Positions 42,775 to 51,799 of a stretch of DNA of 64,000 nucleotides are shown in pieces. The position numbers and the translations under genes are program-made. The notes under the pieces are model-generated. The model saw only the letters and a program-made list of their open reading frames with translations, was not told the origin of the DNA and did not search any database. The DNA is from Chryseobacterium gregarium DSM 19109. Lineage in GTDB: Bacteria; Bacteroidota; Bacteroidia; Flavobacteriales; Weeksellaceae. The number at the start of each line of letters is the position of its first letter. Within the stretch, counting starts at the first letter, position 1. Where the stretch lies: contig NZ_AUMU01000010.1 of assembly GCF_000430845.1 (NCBI RefSeq), positions 124,001 to 188,000 on the forward strand, given 5' to 3'.

Positions 42775-43572
42775 ATGCAGTTTCAAGGGCAAATTTTAAA
42801 AATGACGAGCTTCAATGATGAACCGATTCAATATTATCTTAATCTTTCAGGAGACCTTATTCATATGAATGAACTGTTCGGAAAAGAAATGACGATAAGA
42901 CATACCGGTTTTCAGTGCGTAAACTGTCAGGAGAATAAACCGATCTACAGAATGGGATTCTGCAAAAACTGTTTTTTTGAAAGCCCTTATGCAAGCGGGA
43001 CCATCATCCGTCCCGAACTCTCCACCGCACATCTGGGAATTGCAGAGCGGGACCTGGAAGTGGAAAAACATATTCAGCTTCAGCCGCATACCGTTTATCT
43101 GGCTTACACGGGAGAAGTAAAAGTAGGCGTTACCAGAAATACGCAGATTCCTACACGATGGATCGATCAGGGCGCGACTTTTGCTCTGCCTATTGCAAGA
43201 ACGGAAAACCGGTATGAAGCAGGGATGATAGAGGTGGCTCTTAAACAGCATGTTCCTGATAAAACAAGCTGGAAGAAAATGCTCAAGGATGATCTGGAAG
43301 ATGACATCGACCTTGCCGACTTTCAGCGGAAAATTAAAGAATATTTCCCTGAAGATTTTCAGAAATTCTACAGTGAGGGCGAAAATCTCTGGAAGTTTGA
43401 CTATCCTTTTGAAAAATCTGAGAAAGTAACTTCATTTACACTGGATAAAAGACCTGAATTTACCGGGACGCTTACCGGGATTAAAGGGCAGTATCTTGCT
43501 TTCGGCGGCGGCGATTTTATAAATGTAAGAGGGCATGAGGGATATGTAGTTGAATTAAACATAAAAAACTAA
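42775..43572 (+). CDS. DUF2797 family protein
   Basis: 265 residues, soluble. Four cysteines (FQCVNCQENK and GFCKNCFFE) near residues 46-66 look like a zinc ribbon. A GIY-YIG-like strand pattern follows (HTVYLAYTGEVKVGVTRNTQIPTRWIDQGATFAL), the usual DUF2797 region. Function unknown. 24 bases upstream of the AsmA-like gene, so likely co-transcribed. Confidence 0.85.
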   Translation: MQFQGQILKMTSFNDEPIQYYLNLSGDLIHMNELFGKEMTIRHTGFQCVNCQENKPIYRMGFCKNCFFESPYASGTIIRPELSTAHLGIAERDLEVEKHIQLQPHTVYLAYTGEVKVGVTRNTQIPTRWIDQGATFALPIARTENRYEAGMIEVALKQHVPDKTSWKKMLKDDLEDDIDLADFQRKIKEYFPEDFQKFYSEGENLWKFDYPFEKSEKVTSFTLDKRPEFTGTLTGIKGQYLAFGGGDFINVRGHEGYVVELNIKN

Positions 43573-43596
43573 ATTTTATTAAACACCAAATCACGG

Positions 43597-46272
43597 ATGA
43601 AAAAATGGGTTAAAAAGATATACATCGGTCTTGGCGTTGTGCTTATCTTGGTCCTGCTGGCCAATCTCGGACTGAATATCTGGCTCAAAACCCAGCTCCC
43701 AAAATATATTAAGAATAATACGGATTATAAAGTTTCCTATAAGCTTATGGAGGTTGATCTCATGTCCGGGAATATTCTTTCAACAGGCATCACGGTAAAC
43801 AGCAAAAATCCTCAGAATACTGATGTTATAGGTCTTCAGGGAACTATTGATACGCTGAAAATAAGCCGGTTCGGAATTTACGATGCTGTCTTCAATAAAC
43901 AGATCAGTTCATCTGATTTGTTGCTTTCAAAACCTGATTTAAACATTATACTTGCCAAGCCGGCTGATAAAAAAACAGATCAAAAAAGAAATCCTTTACT
44001 CATTGAGAATATCAGGATCAACAAAGGGAATATCAGCATTTTCAGGCATACAAAACAAAAGCTCATATCCGTTGAAGATCTCGATCTTTACGTGGAAAAT
44101 CTGCAGCTTAACGATGAATCGGGAGAAGATAAGCTTCCGGTTATTTTTGACAAGTACAGCATCAGAGGAAAAAATTTTTTTATACGTCCTGATAATGTAT
44201 ATGCGTTACGGATTAATTCTATACAGACTTCGAACGGGCAGGTGTCAATTAATGACTTCCAGCTTGTCCCGGTGCTTACCTTTGATCAGTTTAAAAAATA
44301 TTATCCCAAGAAAACAAAGCTTTTTCAGTTTGCCGTTAAAAAAATGGAATTTCAAGATGTAGAACTGAAAAAGAATAAGGTAACGCTTTCCCATGCTAAT
44401 TTTTATAATCCTGATTTTTTAGTATACACCACTAATGCAGCTCCTGTAAAAATTAAAAAACCTTCTGATTTTGAACTTGGCCTTGAAGATCTACGGCTTA
44501 TCAACGGGACTGTTCAGGTAATGAAACCTGATGGAAAAAAGCTTTTATATGCTAAAAATCTTAATGTTAATGTCAATGCGCTGAGATTTGATAAAGAAAC
44601 CAGGGAAGAACTTATTCCCGTAGACTATAAAAATTTCCAGGTATCAGGGAGTGATATTTTATATTCCAATCATCAGGATTTTAATATTAAAACCCTGAGT
44701 TTAAATCCTAGAAAAGGACAAATAAGGAATGTGACCATCATGCCCAATGGTTCTTCAGGAGGAAAAACATCAATGGATCTTACTGCCGGGTTTATTGGTT
44801 TTAATATCAATAAATGGGAGTTCATAGATAAAAAGCTCCATCTGGATGTCAAAGATGTCCTGGTTGACAGAGTTAAAGGAACGATTAAAGCAGGCGACAT
44901 TAAAAACAATAAAAAGGGTGACCTCAGCGGAATACAATTTCCGGTCATTGTAAGAAAGGTTACTGTGAGGAATTCAGATCTCACATATGATAAAGATAAC
45001 CAGCCGTTGAGCCTGAGCGGGCTTAATGCTACAGCTAATGACATCCGGCTTACTTCAAAAAAAGATAATTCGGGGATGGCTGTAAATGTGAAGAATTATC
45101 TTCTTACCACAAAAAACTTCCTTTATAAAACACGGTTTTACAAGATGTCTGCAGGCTTTTTAAAGCTTAATGAAAAAAATGCCCAGATCAGCAATTTTGC
45201 AATGATACCTGTAGTCTCAAGAGCCGAGTTTATCCGGATGATTCCTGTGGAAAGGGATCTCTATGATATCAAAGCCCGCCAGATTATTGCAGCCGGGAGA
45301 TGGGATTTGTTTTCAGATCAGAAATCCATTAATGCTTCCCAGGTAACCATTCAGTCTGCCGATGCCAATATTTTCAGGAGTAAAATACCTAAAGACGATC
45401 CCAAAGAAAAACCGTTGTATTCAAGATTGCTCCGGTCCATTAAGATTCCGATGGTTGTCGGTACCCTTAACTTAAAAGATTCAAAGCTGGTGTATGAAGA
45501 GGATACTCCGGAAAGTGCAGGTCCGGGTAAACTTACATTTAGTAACTTTAATATGAATGTTAAAAACCTGAACTCCGCAAAAATGAAAGGCAAGCCGACG
45601 AGGGTTGATATTAAGATCAACTGTTCATTCATGGATCTTGCGCCGCTTACTGTAAACTGGAATTTTGATGTGGCAGACCAACGGGACGTTTTTACGATCT
45701 CAGGCAGAGCAACCAATCTTCCCGCACGGGGAATCAATCCTTTTATCCGTCCTTATCTGCATGTAACTGCTACGGGCACCATCCAGGAAATGCTTTTCAA
45801 CTTCAGAGGTAATCCTAAAGGACTGAACGGTAATTTCAACCTTAAGCACAAAGATCTGAAAGTAACTATTCTGGATAAGGAAAACAATGGGAAAAATGGT
45901 TTTCTTTCAGCTGTAGCCAATTTACTGGTAAAATCAGATTCAGGAAAACTTCCTGAAGATGTGAAAGTGGAAGATGTGGAAAGGGATCCTACCAAATCAT
46001 TCTTTAATATGTTCTGGAAAGGAATTGAGCAGGGATTAAAGAAAACTTTAATCGGAATTAATATAGAGGGGGCAAAGAAAACGGTTGATAATGCTAAGAC
46101 CAAAGTGCAGGAGGCGAAAAAAGATGCCAATGAAGTAAAACAGTCTGTAAAGGAAATCGGTGATGAGATCAAAAAGAAATCGGAGGGAGAAAACAAACCG
46201 GCACAGCCTGCAGGGAAAAAAGGGTTTTTGAATAAAGTATTCAACAAAAAAGAAAAACCCGCGACTGAATAA
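43597..46272 (+). CDS. AsmA/DUF748-like large envelope protein
   Basis: 891 residues. One N-terminal membrane helix (about 7-29), then a long beta-rich repeat region typical of AsmA-like/DUF748 proteins (repeated LSLNP-, SGSDILY- and NSDLTYD-type strands), predicted to bridge the envelope and move lipids. The last 110 residues switch to charged helix (KTKVQEAKKDANEVKQSVKEI) and a Lys-rich tail. Role in outer-membrane lipid homeostasis is family-level inference. Confidence 0.8.
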   Translation: MKKWVKKIYIGLGVVLILVLLANLGLNIWLKTQLPKYIKNNTDYKVSYKLMEVDLMSGNILSTGITVNSKNPQNTDVIGLQGTIDTLKISRFGIYDAVFNKQISSSDLLLSKPDLNIILAKPADKKTDQKRNPLLIENIRINKGNISIFRHTKQKLISVEDLDLYVENLQLNDESGEDKLPVIFDKYSIRGKNFFIRPDNVYALRINSIQTSNGQVSINDFQLVPVLTFDQFKKYYPKKTKLFQFAVKKMEFQDVELKKNKVTLSHANFYNPDFLVYTTNAAPVKIKKPSDFELGLEDLRLINGTVQVMKPDGKKLLYAKNLNVNVNALRFDKETREELIPVDYKNFQVSGSDILYSNHQDFNIKTLSLNPRKGQIRNVTIMPNGSSGGKTSMDLTAGFIGFNINKWEFIDKKLHLDVKDVLVDRVKGTIKAGDIKNNKKGDLSGIQFPVIVRKVTVRNSDLTYDKDNQPLSLSGLNATANDIRLTSKKDNSGMAVNVKNYLLTTKNFLYKTRFYKMSAGFLKLNEKNAQISNFAMIPVVSRAEFIRMIPVERDLYDIKARQIIAAGRWDLFSDQKSINASQVTIQSADANIFRSKIPKDDPKEKPLYSRLLRSIKIPMVVGTLNLKDSKLVYEEDTPESAGPGKLTFSNFNMNVKNLNSAKMKGKPTRVDIKINCSFMDLAPLTVNWNFDVADQRDVFTISGRATNLPARGINPFIRPYLHVTATGTIQEMLFNFRGNPKGLNGNFNLKHKDLKVTILDKENNGKNGFLSAVANLLVKSDSGKLPEDVKVEDVERDPTKSFFNMFWKGIEQGLKKTLIGINIEGAKKTVDNAKTKVQEAKKDANEVKQSVKEIGDEIKKKSEGENKPAQPAGKKGFLNKVFNKKEKPATE

Positions 46273-46289
46273 TCCCGGGTTTATATTTA

Positions 46290-46634
46290 TTAATCAAAAT
46301 CAAATTCGTCACTTTCCAGAATTGGAATTTTTCTTAGATATCCGTCAAACTCTTTTGGATAATTGCTTTCAGCTCCATATGAATCAATAATCATCCCCAT
46401 GTTTCCACTGGTGTCTTTTACTAAATAGAGAACAGCATTATCGTCCGGGCTGCTGGGACCTTCAAAACGGTAGGTCTTAATAATAGTCAGTTCAGACGGT
46501 TCATATGTTTTATCAGAATTTTCAAGTTTCATTTCGCAATTTTCATTCATTCTGAATTCCCTGTGGATTCCTCTTTGAGCAAGTCTTGTCATAACCTGAC
46601 TTAATGTCGTCATTTTATCGATGTGTCCTTCCAT
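46290..46634 (-). CDS. Conserved small protein, unknown
   Basis: 114 residues, soluble, acidic. It begins with a helix (TTLSQVMTRLAQRG) followed by alternating strands (EFRMNENCEMKLENSDKTYEPSELTIIKTYRFEG, AVLYLVKDTSGNMGMIIDSYG) and an acidic tail. No family recognised. Convergent with the AsmA-like gene, with only 17 bases between the stops. Confidence 0.65.
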   Translation of the reverse strand: MEGHIDKMTTLSQVMTRLAQRGIHREFRMNENCEMKLENSDKTYEPSELTIIKTYRFEGPSSPDDNAVLYLVKDTSGNMGMIIDSYGAESNYPKEFDGYLRKIPILESDEFDFD

Positions 46635-46801
46635 AATCTTATTTTTTTATTTAAGATACAATAATTAAACCAGATCCACCGTAATGTGGTATTTGTCTGT
46701 CATATTAATCCCGGCTCAATTGCGTGTTAACAAAATTTATAATAGCTGTCATCTGTTGGGTATGCTTTTTGCAATAGAAAAATTAATAAATCAGACGAAA
46801 T

Positions 46802-46996
46802 ATGAAAAAAGAAGTCGGAGTTTTACTGGCAGGAGGAGTCGGTCTTTTGGCAGTATTAAGCATTATCGGAATTAAGAAGATATTAAATAAAAAGGATAAG
46901 AAGTATAATGATACTTACTCGGATTATTACAGGCATTTTGATAAAGATTCCTACGAGGATGAATATCATGGAGTTGAGTTCTATGCACTGAAATAG
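46802..46996 (+). CDS. Small single-helix membrane protein
   Basis: 64 residues. One helix (about 5-25, GVLLAGGVGLLAVLSIIGI), then a basic stretch KKILNKKDKK and an acidic, Tyr-rich tail (DTYSDYYRHFDKDSYEDEYHGVE). No family recognised. A hairpin terminator follows. Confidence 0.6.
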   Translation: MKKEVGVLLAGGVGLLAVLSIIGIKKILNKKDKKYNDTYSDYYRHFDKDSYEDEYHGVEFYALK

Positions 46997-47029
46997 CAGT
47001 AAGAAGAAATAAATAGGATCGCATTTTAG

Positions 47030-47051
47030 TCCACACCATTATGGTGATGGA
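47030..47051 (+). terminator. Terminator after the small membrane protein gene
   Basis: TCCACACCAT pairs imperfectly with ATGGTGATGGA, followed by eight T. Confidence 0.6.
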
Positions 47052-47084
47052 TTTTTTTTGTGGAAAATTTGATGTTAAAATGTA

Positions 47085-47114
47085 TTGCTTTATAAATGTG
47101 CCTTTCTATCTTTA
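47085..47114 (+). promoter_or_regulatory. Promoter of the radical SAM gene
   Basis: TTG (47085-47087), 19 bases, TATCTTTA (47107-47114). The consensus G is replaced by A. It lies inside the TTG-started longer frame and so supports the ATG at 47124. Confidence 0.45.
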
Positions 47115-47123
47115 CCTCTTTAT

Positions 47124-48170
47124 ATGCAGGATGAAAATATCATAAAAGGTCAGGGCGCTCAGCGAAATGTAGTCAACCGTTTCGAGCGGTATGCCTATGA
47201 GCCTGAAGATGAAGATTTTGAAACGGTAAAAACATCTTTCACCGAGGTGTTTCCGAAAACCATTGTCAATCAGGTAAAAAGCGGGGATTTGCCGATGGAA
47301 TATTCGATGAACCCCTATCAGGGTTGTGAACACGGTTGTTCCTATTGCTTTGCAAGGCCGACTCATGAATACTGGGGATACAGCGCGGGAATCGATTTTG
47401 AAAGAAAGATCATGGTCAAAAAAAATGCACCGGAACTTCTGGAAAAATTTTTTCAGAAAAAGCGTTATCAGCCGGCCCCGATTTTACTTTCCGGAAATAC
47501 CGATTGTTATCAGCCTGCGGAACGTCAATTTGAAATTACCCGCAATCTCCTGAAGGTTTGCCTCGATTACAGGCATCCTGTTCACATCCTGACCAAAAAT
47601 GCTATGGTTTTAAGGGATCTTGACCTTTTAAAACCGATGGCAGAACAAAATCTGGTTTCCGTCTCTCTGAGTATTCCCACCATTAATGAAGAGCTGCGAA
47701 GAAAAATGGAGCCTAGAACAAGCTCTGCAAGAAATAAACTAAAAGCTATAGAAATTCTATCCGAAAACGAAATTCCGGTGAATGTTATGGTAGCACCGAT
47801 TATTCCCGGGCTCAACAGTGATGAACCTTTAGCTATTTTAAAAGCGATTTCCGATGCAGGTGCACAAAGCTTCGGGTATACGTTAGTACGATTGAATGAT
47901 ACCGTTGAACCGGTCTTTGTCCAGTGGATTGAAAGTGCTTATCCCGACCGTGCCCAGAAAGTGCTGAACTTAATCTGCTCTATGCGCGGAGGAAAACTGG
48001 GGGAAAAAAGATATTTTGACCGGCAGAAAGGAGATGGAAATATCGCTGAAATGATCCATAATACTTTTAAAATCGGAAGAAAAAAATTCTTCGACAGCAA
48101 AGAGTTCCCGAAATTATCAACGGCCAATTTTACGGGATCAAAAGATCAGCAGCTAAGGTTGTTTGAATAA
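47124..48170 (+). CDS. PA0069/SplB-like radical SAM protein
   Basis: 348 residues from ATG 47124; a longer frame from TTG 47085 overlaps the promoter. The Fe-S cluster motif CEHGCSYC (CxxxCxxC) follows the family signature MEYSMNPYQG, and PILLSGNTDCYQPAE resembles the spore photoproduct lyase-like group. A cytoplasmic radical enzyme whose substrate is unknown. A strong terminator follows at 48220-48246. Confidence 0.9.
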   Translation: MQDENIIKGQGAQRNVVNRFERYAYEPEDEDFETVKTSFTEVFPKTIVNQVKSGDLPMEYSMNPYQGCEHGCSYCFARPTHEYWGYSAGIDFERKIMVKKNAPELLEKFFQKKRYQPAPILLSGNTDCYQPAERQFEITRNLLKVCLDYRHPVHILTKNAMVLRDLDLLKPMAEQNLVSVSLSIPTINEELRRKMEPRTSSARNKLKAIEILSENEIPVNVMVAPIIPGLNSDEPLAILKAISDAGAQSFGYTLVRLNDTVEPVFVQWIESAYPDRAQKVLNLICSMRGGKLGEKRYFDRQKGDGNIAEMIHNTFKIGRKKFFDSKEFPKLSTANFTGSKDQQLRLFE

Positions 48171-48219
48171 TACCGATTCTCACAGATTATATAATTTTAA
48201 TAAAGATATCTTGTAAACA

Positions 48220-48246
48220 AAAGCCGCTCCTTTTGGGAGCGGCTTT
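48220..48246. terminator. Bidirectional terminator
   Basis: AAAGCCGCTCC and GGAGCGGCTTT form an 11-bp stem with a TTTTG loop, between the radical SAM gene and the convergent peptide gene. Confidence 0.85.
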
Positions 48247-48266
48247 CTTATGATTTGCAGAACAGC

Positions 48267-48431
48267 TTATATGCTGTCATCCGGGCATTTGAAATCATCA
48301 CTGCAGGTTGCACAGATTACTACGTTTCCGCATGCATACATACAAAAATCCGGTTCCGGAAGTGTTTTAATACCTCCTGCTCCTGTAATGGTTTTTAACT
48401 GGCTTTTGTTTAGCTTTTTTAGATTTTTCAT
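48267..48431 (-). CDS. Double-glycine leader peptide (bacteriocin-like precursor)
   Basis: 54 residues read from the minus strand. Leader MKNLKKLNKSQLKTITGAGG ends at a Gly-Gly cleavage site; the 34-residue core has five cysteines (FCMYAC, VICATC, FKCPDD). The leader matches that of the peptide at 27672 (MKNLK-L start). A promoter lies upstream. No C39 peptidase, transporter or modification enzyme is visible in the window. Confidence 0.7.
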   Translation of the reverse strand: MKNLKKLNKSQLKTITGAGGIKTLPEPDFCMYACGNVVICATCSDDFKCPDDSI

Positions 48432-48461
48432 ATTGTTTTAATTAAAATTTTGATATTACTG

Positions 48462-48491
48462 TAAAGATAATTAAAAAAGGCATATGTCAAA
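48462..48491 (-). promoter_or_regulatory. Promoter of the double-glycine peptide gene
   Basis: TTTG (48491-48488), 18 bases, TATCTTTA (48469-48462). The last base is A instead of the consensus G, as also seen before the other peptide genes at 27946 and 48584. Confidence 0.45.
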
Positions 48492-48583
48492 CTGTTGTGG
48501 TATATTTTTTAAATAAAATTTATTGATTTGAATATTTGGTGAATAAAATCAGTTAAAAATTTGATTGTTAATATGATATGTTT

Positions 48584-48591
48584 TAACTTTA
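48584..48591 (+). promoter_or_regulatory. -7 element before the disrupted peptide gene
   Basis: TAACTTTA, preceded by TTTG at 48560-48563 with a 20-base spacer. It places transcription start near 48597. Confidence 0.4.
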
Positions 48592-48650
48592 AATAACCAG
48601 AAGCGTTATCCGAAAAGTTTACAGAATAAGGAATATTAAACATAAAAACT

Positions 48651-48921
48651 ATGAAACATCACAGGAAGACTGTCAAGAGAAGACAAAAAAAGAATTTCAG
48701 CAGGTGATAATCCGGCATATTGTTTTGAAGGCGGAGGCCCGGGAACAGGCGGCTGTGTAGGTAATCAGATTTGTTCAGGCGGAAGATGTATTTCATATAC
48801 CGATCCGGGAAATGGAGGAGGCGGTAACCCCGGCGGCGGAGCTTCTTATACGTGTATCTGTCCGTGGGGAACTATTATACAGTCAACTCCCTGTCCGGAA
48901 TTTTACTGCATTACAGGTTAA
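48651..48921 (+). pseudogene. Frame-disrupted double-glycine-type peptide gene
   Basis: From ATG 48651 the frame stops after 18 codons. Reading the neighbouring frame from 48658 gives an uninterrupted 87-codon stretch, beginning ITGRLSREDKKRISAGD and ending with a TAA at 48919-48921. Its core is Gly-rich with eight cysteines (for example GGCVGNQICSGGRC, CICPWG, TPCPEFYC). Restoring two A in the short A-run after ATG would give the leader MKNITGRLSREDKKRISAG, matching the other leaders. Either a true frameshift or a sequencing error. Confidence 0.65.
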
Positions 48922-49025
48922 TAATAACCATTAAATAATATTGATGTTAAAAATTGAAAGATCTAATGCCGGTATAATGTATATTGTTTCTTATTACAGG
49001 ACCTATCAGCCTGTGCTTTAAAATT

Positions 49026-49080
49026 AAAGTCAATAATTGATCCTTATCACTAAATAAACGATGAATCAATTATTGACTTT
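49026..49080. terminator. Long inverted repeat terminator
   Basis: AAAGTCAATAATTGAT and ATCAATTATTGACTTT are exact complements (16 bp) with a 23-base loop, just after the oxygenase stop on the minus strand. Confidence 0.7.
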
Positions 49081-49087
49081 TTATTTA

Positions 49088-50038
49088 TTATTTCTTAATC
49101 AGTCCCAGCTCAATTAACCGTTCATGCAGGAATGCTCCGGCGGTTGTATCTTCATACAGTTTCGGATGATTTTCGTCCACGCAGTTTTCCAGTGCATTTA
49201 ATGACATAGAGCTTACCGGATGCATAAAGAAAGGGATGGAATATCTTGAAGTTCCCCACAATTCTTTCGGAGGATTAACGACCCGGTGGATTGTTGATTT
49301 CAGCTTATTGTTCGTATGCCTTGAAAGCATATCCCCAACGTTGATCATCAGCTCGTCCGGTTCTGCAATCGCATCGATCCATTCTCCTTTGTGGTTCTGG
49401 ACTTGGAGGCCTTTTCCCTGAGAACCCATCAGAAGCGTAATGAGGTTAATATCGCCATGAGCTGCTGCCCTTACCGCATCGTCCGGTTCCTGGGTGATCG
49501 GAGGGTAATGGATCGGTCTTAAAATAGAATTTCCCTCTGCAATTTTATCGTCAAAATAAAATTCATCCAGCCCTAAATATAATGCTAAAGCTCTCAAAAC
49601 ATACTGTCCGGTTTTTTCCAGCATCTGATAGGCTTCTTTCCCTACCTCGTTGAACTTTGGAAGTTCTTCAACCGCTACATTGTCAGGATATTCTTTTTTG
49701 TATTTTGAATCCTCGGATACATACTGCCCGAAATGCCAGAATTCTTTCAGGTCTCCTTTTTTGAAGCCTTTTGCCGTTTCTTTGCCAAATCCTACATAGC
49801 CTCTCTGTCCTCCAATTCCTGGAATTTCGTACTTCTGTTTCGTTTCTGTGGGTAATTCAAAAAAGTTTTTAACTTCTTCATACAGTTCATCCACCAATCG
49901 ATCATCAAGAAAATGGCCTTTTAAGGCTACAAAACCAATTTCTTCATAAGCTTTTCCGATTTCATTTACAAATTTCTGTTTGCGTTCCGGGTCACCCGAA
50001 AGGAAATCACGCAGGTCTACACTAGGTATTTTGTCCAT
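49088..50038 (-). CDS. Isopenicillin-N-synthase-like 2-oxoglutarate/Fe(II) oxygenase
   Basis: 316 residues. DIOX_N region at the N-terminus (IPSVDLRDFLSGD), then the double-stranded beta-helix with the iron ligands His and Asp in AAAHGDINLITLL and the second His in STIHRVVNPP, plus the cosubstrate-binding RYSIPFF (RxS). A cytoplasmic oxygenase; substrate unknown. It stands alone between terminators. Confidence 0.88.
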   Translation of the reverse strand: MDKIPSVDLRDFLSGDPERKQKFVNEIGKAYEEIGFVALKGHFLDDRLVDELYEEVKNFFELPTETKQKYEIPGIGGQRGYVGFGKETAKGFKKGDLKEFWHFGQYVSEDSKYKKEYPDNVAVEELPKFNEVGKEAYQMLEKTGQYVLRALALYLGLDEFYFDDKIAEGNSILRPIHYPPITQEPDDAVRAAAHGDINLITLLMGSQGKGLQVQNHKGEWIDAIAEPDELMINVGDMLSRHTNNKLKSTIHRVVNPPKELWGTSRYSIPFFMHPVSSMSLNALENCVDENHPKLYEDTTAGAFLHERLIELGLIKK

Positions 50039-50110
50039 TTATAGAAATTTTACGTAGTGCTAAATTACATTTTTTAAATTAAATTCTTTTTTATGTCAGG
50101 TATTATAAAT

Positions 50111-50118
50111 TAAATTTG
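50111..50118 (+). promoter_or_regulatory. menD promoter
   Basis: TAAATTTG exactly matches TAnnTTTG and ends 4 bases before the menD ATG, so the transcript would be leaderless or nearly so. Confidence 0.5.
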
Positions 50119-50122
50119 CCCT

Positions 50123-51799
50123 ATGAAAAAATATTCTTCCAAAAGAAGTATTCAGATATTGGCACACCTTCTTCAGCAGTATGGAATTTCAGATATTATC
50201 ATTTCCCCGGGATCCAGGAATGCCCCTCTGGCGATTCATTTTTCGGAAATCGATGGTTTCAACTGTTTCAGTATTGTAGATGAAAGAAGTGCGGCTTTCG
50301 TAGGAATGGGAATGGCAATGAGCCATAAAAAACCGGTGGCTATTACCTGTACCAGCGGTTCCGCGGCGGCCAATTATTATCCTGCAGTTACGGAGGCTTT
50401 TTATTCGAATATTCCGCTTTTGATATTAACTGCAGACCGGCCTGCTGATTATGTGGATATTTTTGACGGACAAACGATCAGGCAACAGAATCTTTTTCAT
50501 CAGCATTCCTACGGGGATTTCCAACTGCTGGAAGACAGCCGGGAAAATGCAGAAGATCTTAACTTTGATACCCTTAAAAAAGCCATCGAGCTCTGTTTTG
50601 AAAAGCAGGGCCCCGTTCATATCAATATTCCTCTGGAAGAACCTTTGTATGAGCTGATTTCTGAGCTTCCGACTTTTCCTACCGTGGAAAAGACAATCAA
50701 ACAGAAAGACTATGAAATCCCGTCGAACCTTGTAGCTGACTGGAATACGTCCCAGCGGATTATGATTCTGGTTGGAACCAGGGATTACAGTCCTGAACTG
50801 GAAAATCAATTGACCCAGCTGGTTAAAAACCATTCTGTTGTGGTCTTGAGTGAAGCCAATTCCAATCTGTATCATGAAAAGTTCTTCAGGCATATTGACC
50901 GCTATATTTTTAATTTTACAGAAGAAGATTACAGAACGTATGCGCCGGATTTACTGATTACGGTAGGGCAGAACGTAGTGTCTAAAAAAGTAAAGCAGTT
51001 TTTAAGAATTGCCAAGCCGAAACAGCACTGGCACCTGGATGAAGTCTGGCAGCCGGATACCTATTTTGCCCTGACCGAAAAAATAGAAATCAGGCCCGAA
51101 ATTTTCTTTACTAAGTTATTGAAATTCATTAATCTGGAGCCGAGGCCGTATTTCAATCTCTGGGATGTTTTAAAAGATAAAAAAGATGCAAAACATGAAC
51201 AGTTTTTGAATACTGTCGGGTTTTCCGATTTTTATTTCTTCCATAAATCTTCACAGACGATTCCTGAACATTATAACATTCATTTCAGTAACAGTTCAGC
51301 GATCAGATATGCCCAGCTTTTTGATTACGGCAAAAGAAAAATCTACTGCAACCGGGGAACGAGCGGAATTGACGGTTCAACTTCTACCGCCATGGGATTT
51401 GCCATTAAAAATGCTGACCCGACTTTGCTCATCACGGGAGATTTAAGCTTTTTCTATGACATTAACGGCCTTTGGAACCAGTATATTCCTCCGTTTGTAA
51501 GAATTATGATTTTCAATAACGGAGAAGGCAATATCTTCAAGATCATTCCGGGTCCGGGAAATGCCAACCCTAATGCGCTGGATGAATTTATCGCCACCAA
51601 GCATCACAAAAATGCAGAACATCTTGCCAAACATTTCGGATTTTCCTATACGAAAGTAGATGAAGAGGCCTCGCTAGACCGGGTTCTGGAAAATTTCTTT
51701 AAGCCTGATGTTCTTCCTAAAATATTGGAGATCAATACCTGCGGGAAAAACAATGCAGAAGTACAGAAAGCGTATTTTGAATTTATGAAAGAAAGTTAG
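50123..51799 (+). CDS. menD: SEPHCHC synthase MenD (menaquinone biosynthesis)
   Basis: 558 residues, thiamine-diphosphate enzyme that joins isochorismate and 2-oxoglutarate-derived succinic semialdehyde. Visible: IISPGSRNAPLAIHFSE at the N-terminus, AITCTSGSAAANYYPAVTEAF, PLLILTADRPADYVD, NRGTSGIDGSTSTAMGFAI and the ThDP motif region LLITGDLSFFYDINGLWN. Menaquinone is the main quinone of this group. Convergent with the pabC-like gene; their stop codons share bases 51797-51798. Confidence 0.96.
   Translation: MKKYSSKRSIQILAHLLQQYGISDIIISPGSRNAPLAIHFSEIDGFNCFSIVDERSAAFVGMGMAMSHKKPVAITCTSGSAAANYYPAVTEAFYSNIPLLILTADRPADYVDIFDGQTIRQQNLFHQHSYGDFQLLEDSRENAEDLNFDTLKKAIELCFEKQGPVHINIPLEEPLYELISELPTFPTVEKTIKQKDYEIPSNLVADWNTSQRIMILVGTRDYSPELENQLTQLVKNHSVVVLSEANSNLYHEKFFRHIDRYIFNFTEEDYRTYAPDLLITVGQNVVSKKVKQFLRIAKPKQHWHLDEVWQPDTYFALTEKIEIRPEIFFTKLLKFINLEPRPYFNLWDVLKDKKDAKHEQFLNTVGFSDFYFFHKSSQTIPEHYNIHFSNSSAIRYAQLFDYGKRKIYCNRGTSGIDGSTSTAMGFAIKNADPTLLITGDLSFFYDINGLWNQYIPPFVRIMIFNNGEGNIFKIIPGPGNANPNALDEFIATKHHKNAEHLAKHFGFSYTKVDEEASLDRVLENFFKPDVLPKILEINTCGKNNAEVQKAYFEFMKES

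Larger units (their letters stand above)
48432..48650. other. AT-rich intergenic region between two peptide loci
   Basis: Holds divergent promoters for the peptide at 48431 and the disrupted peptide at 48651. No other gene is seen. Confidence 0.5.

Noticed and set aside
47085..47123. TTG start for the radical SAM gene
   Set aside because: The TTG coincides with the probable -33 element; ATG 47124 is preferred.
48651..48707. An 18-codon open frame from ATG 48651 as a real peptide
   Set aside because: It ends at once, while the other frame continues with a clear leader and core; the short frame looks like the result of a frameshift.
50047..50060. TTTTACGTAGTGC near the oxygenase gene as a dyad half-site
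   Set aside because: Wrong orientation for the gene and no second half.
51796..51799. A pabC-menD fusion or read-through
   Set aside because: The genes converge and their stop codons merely share bases.
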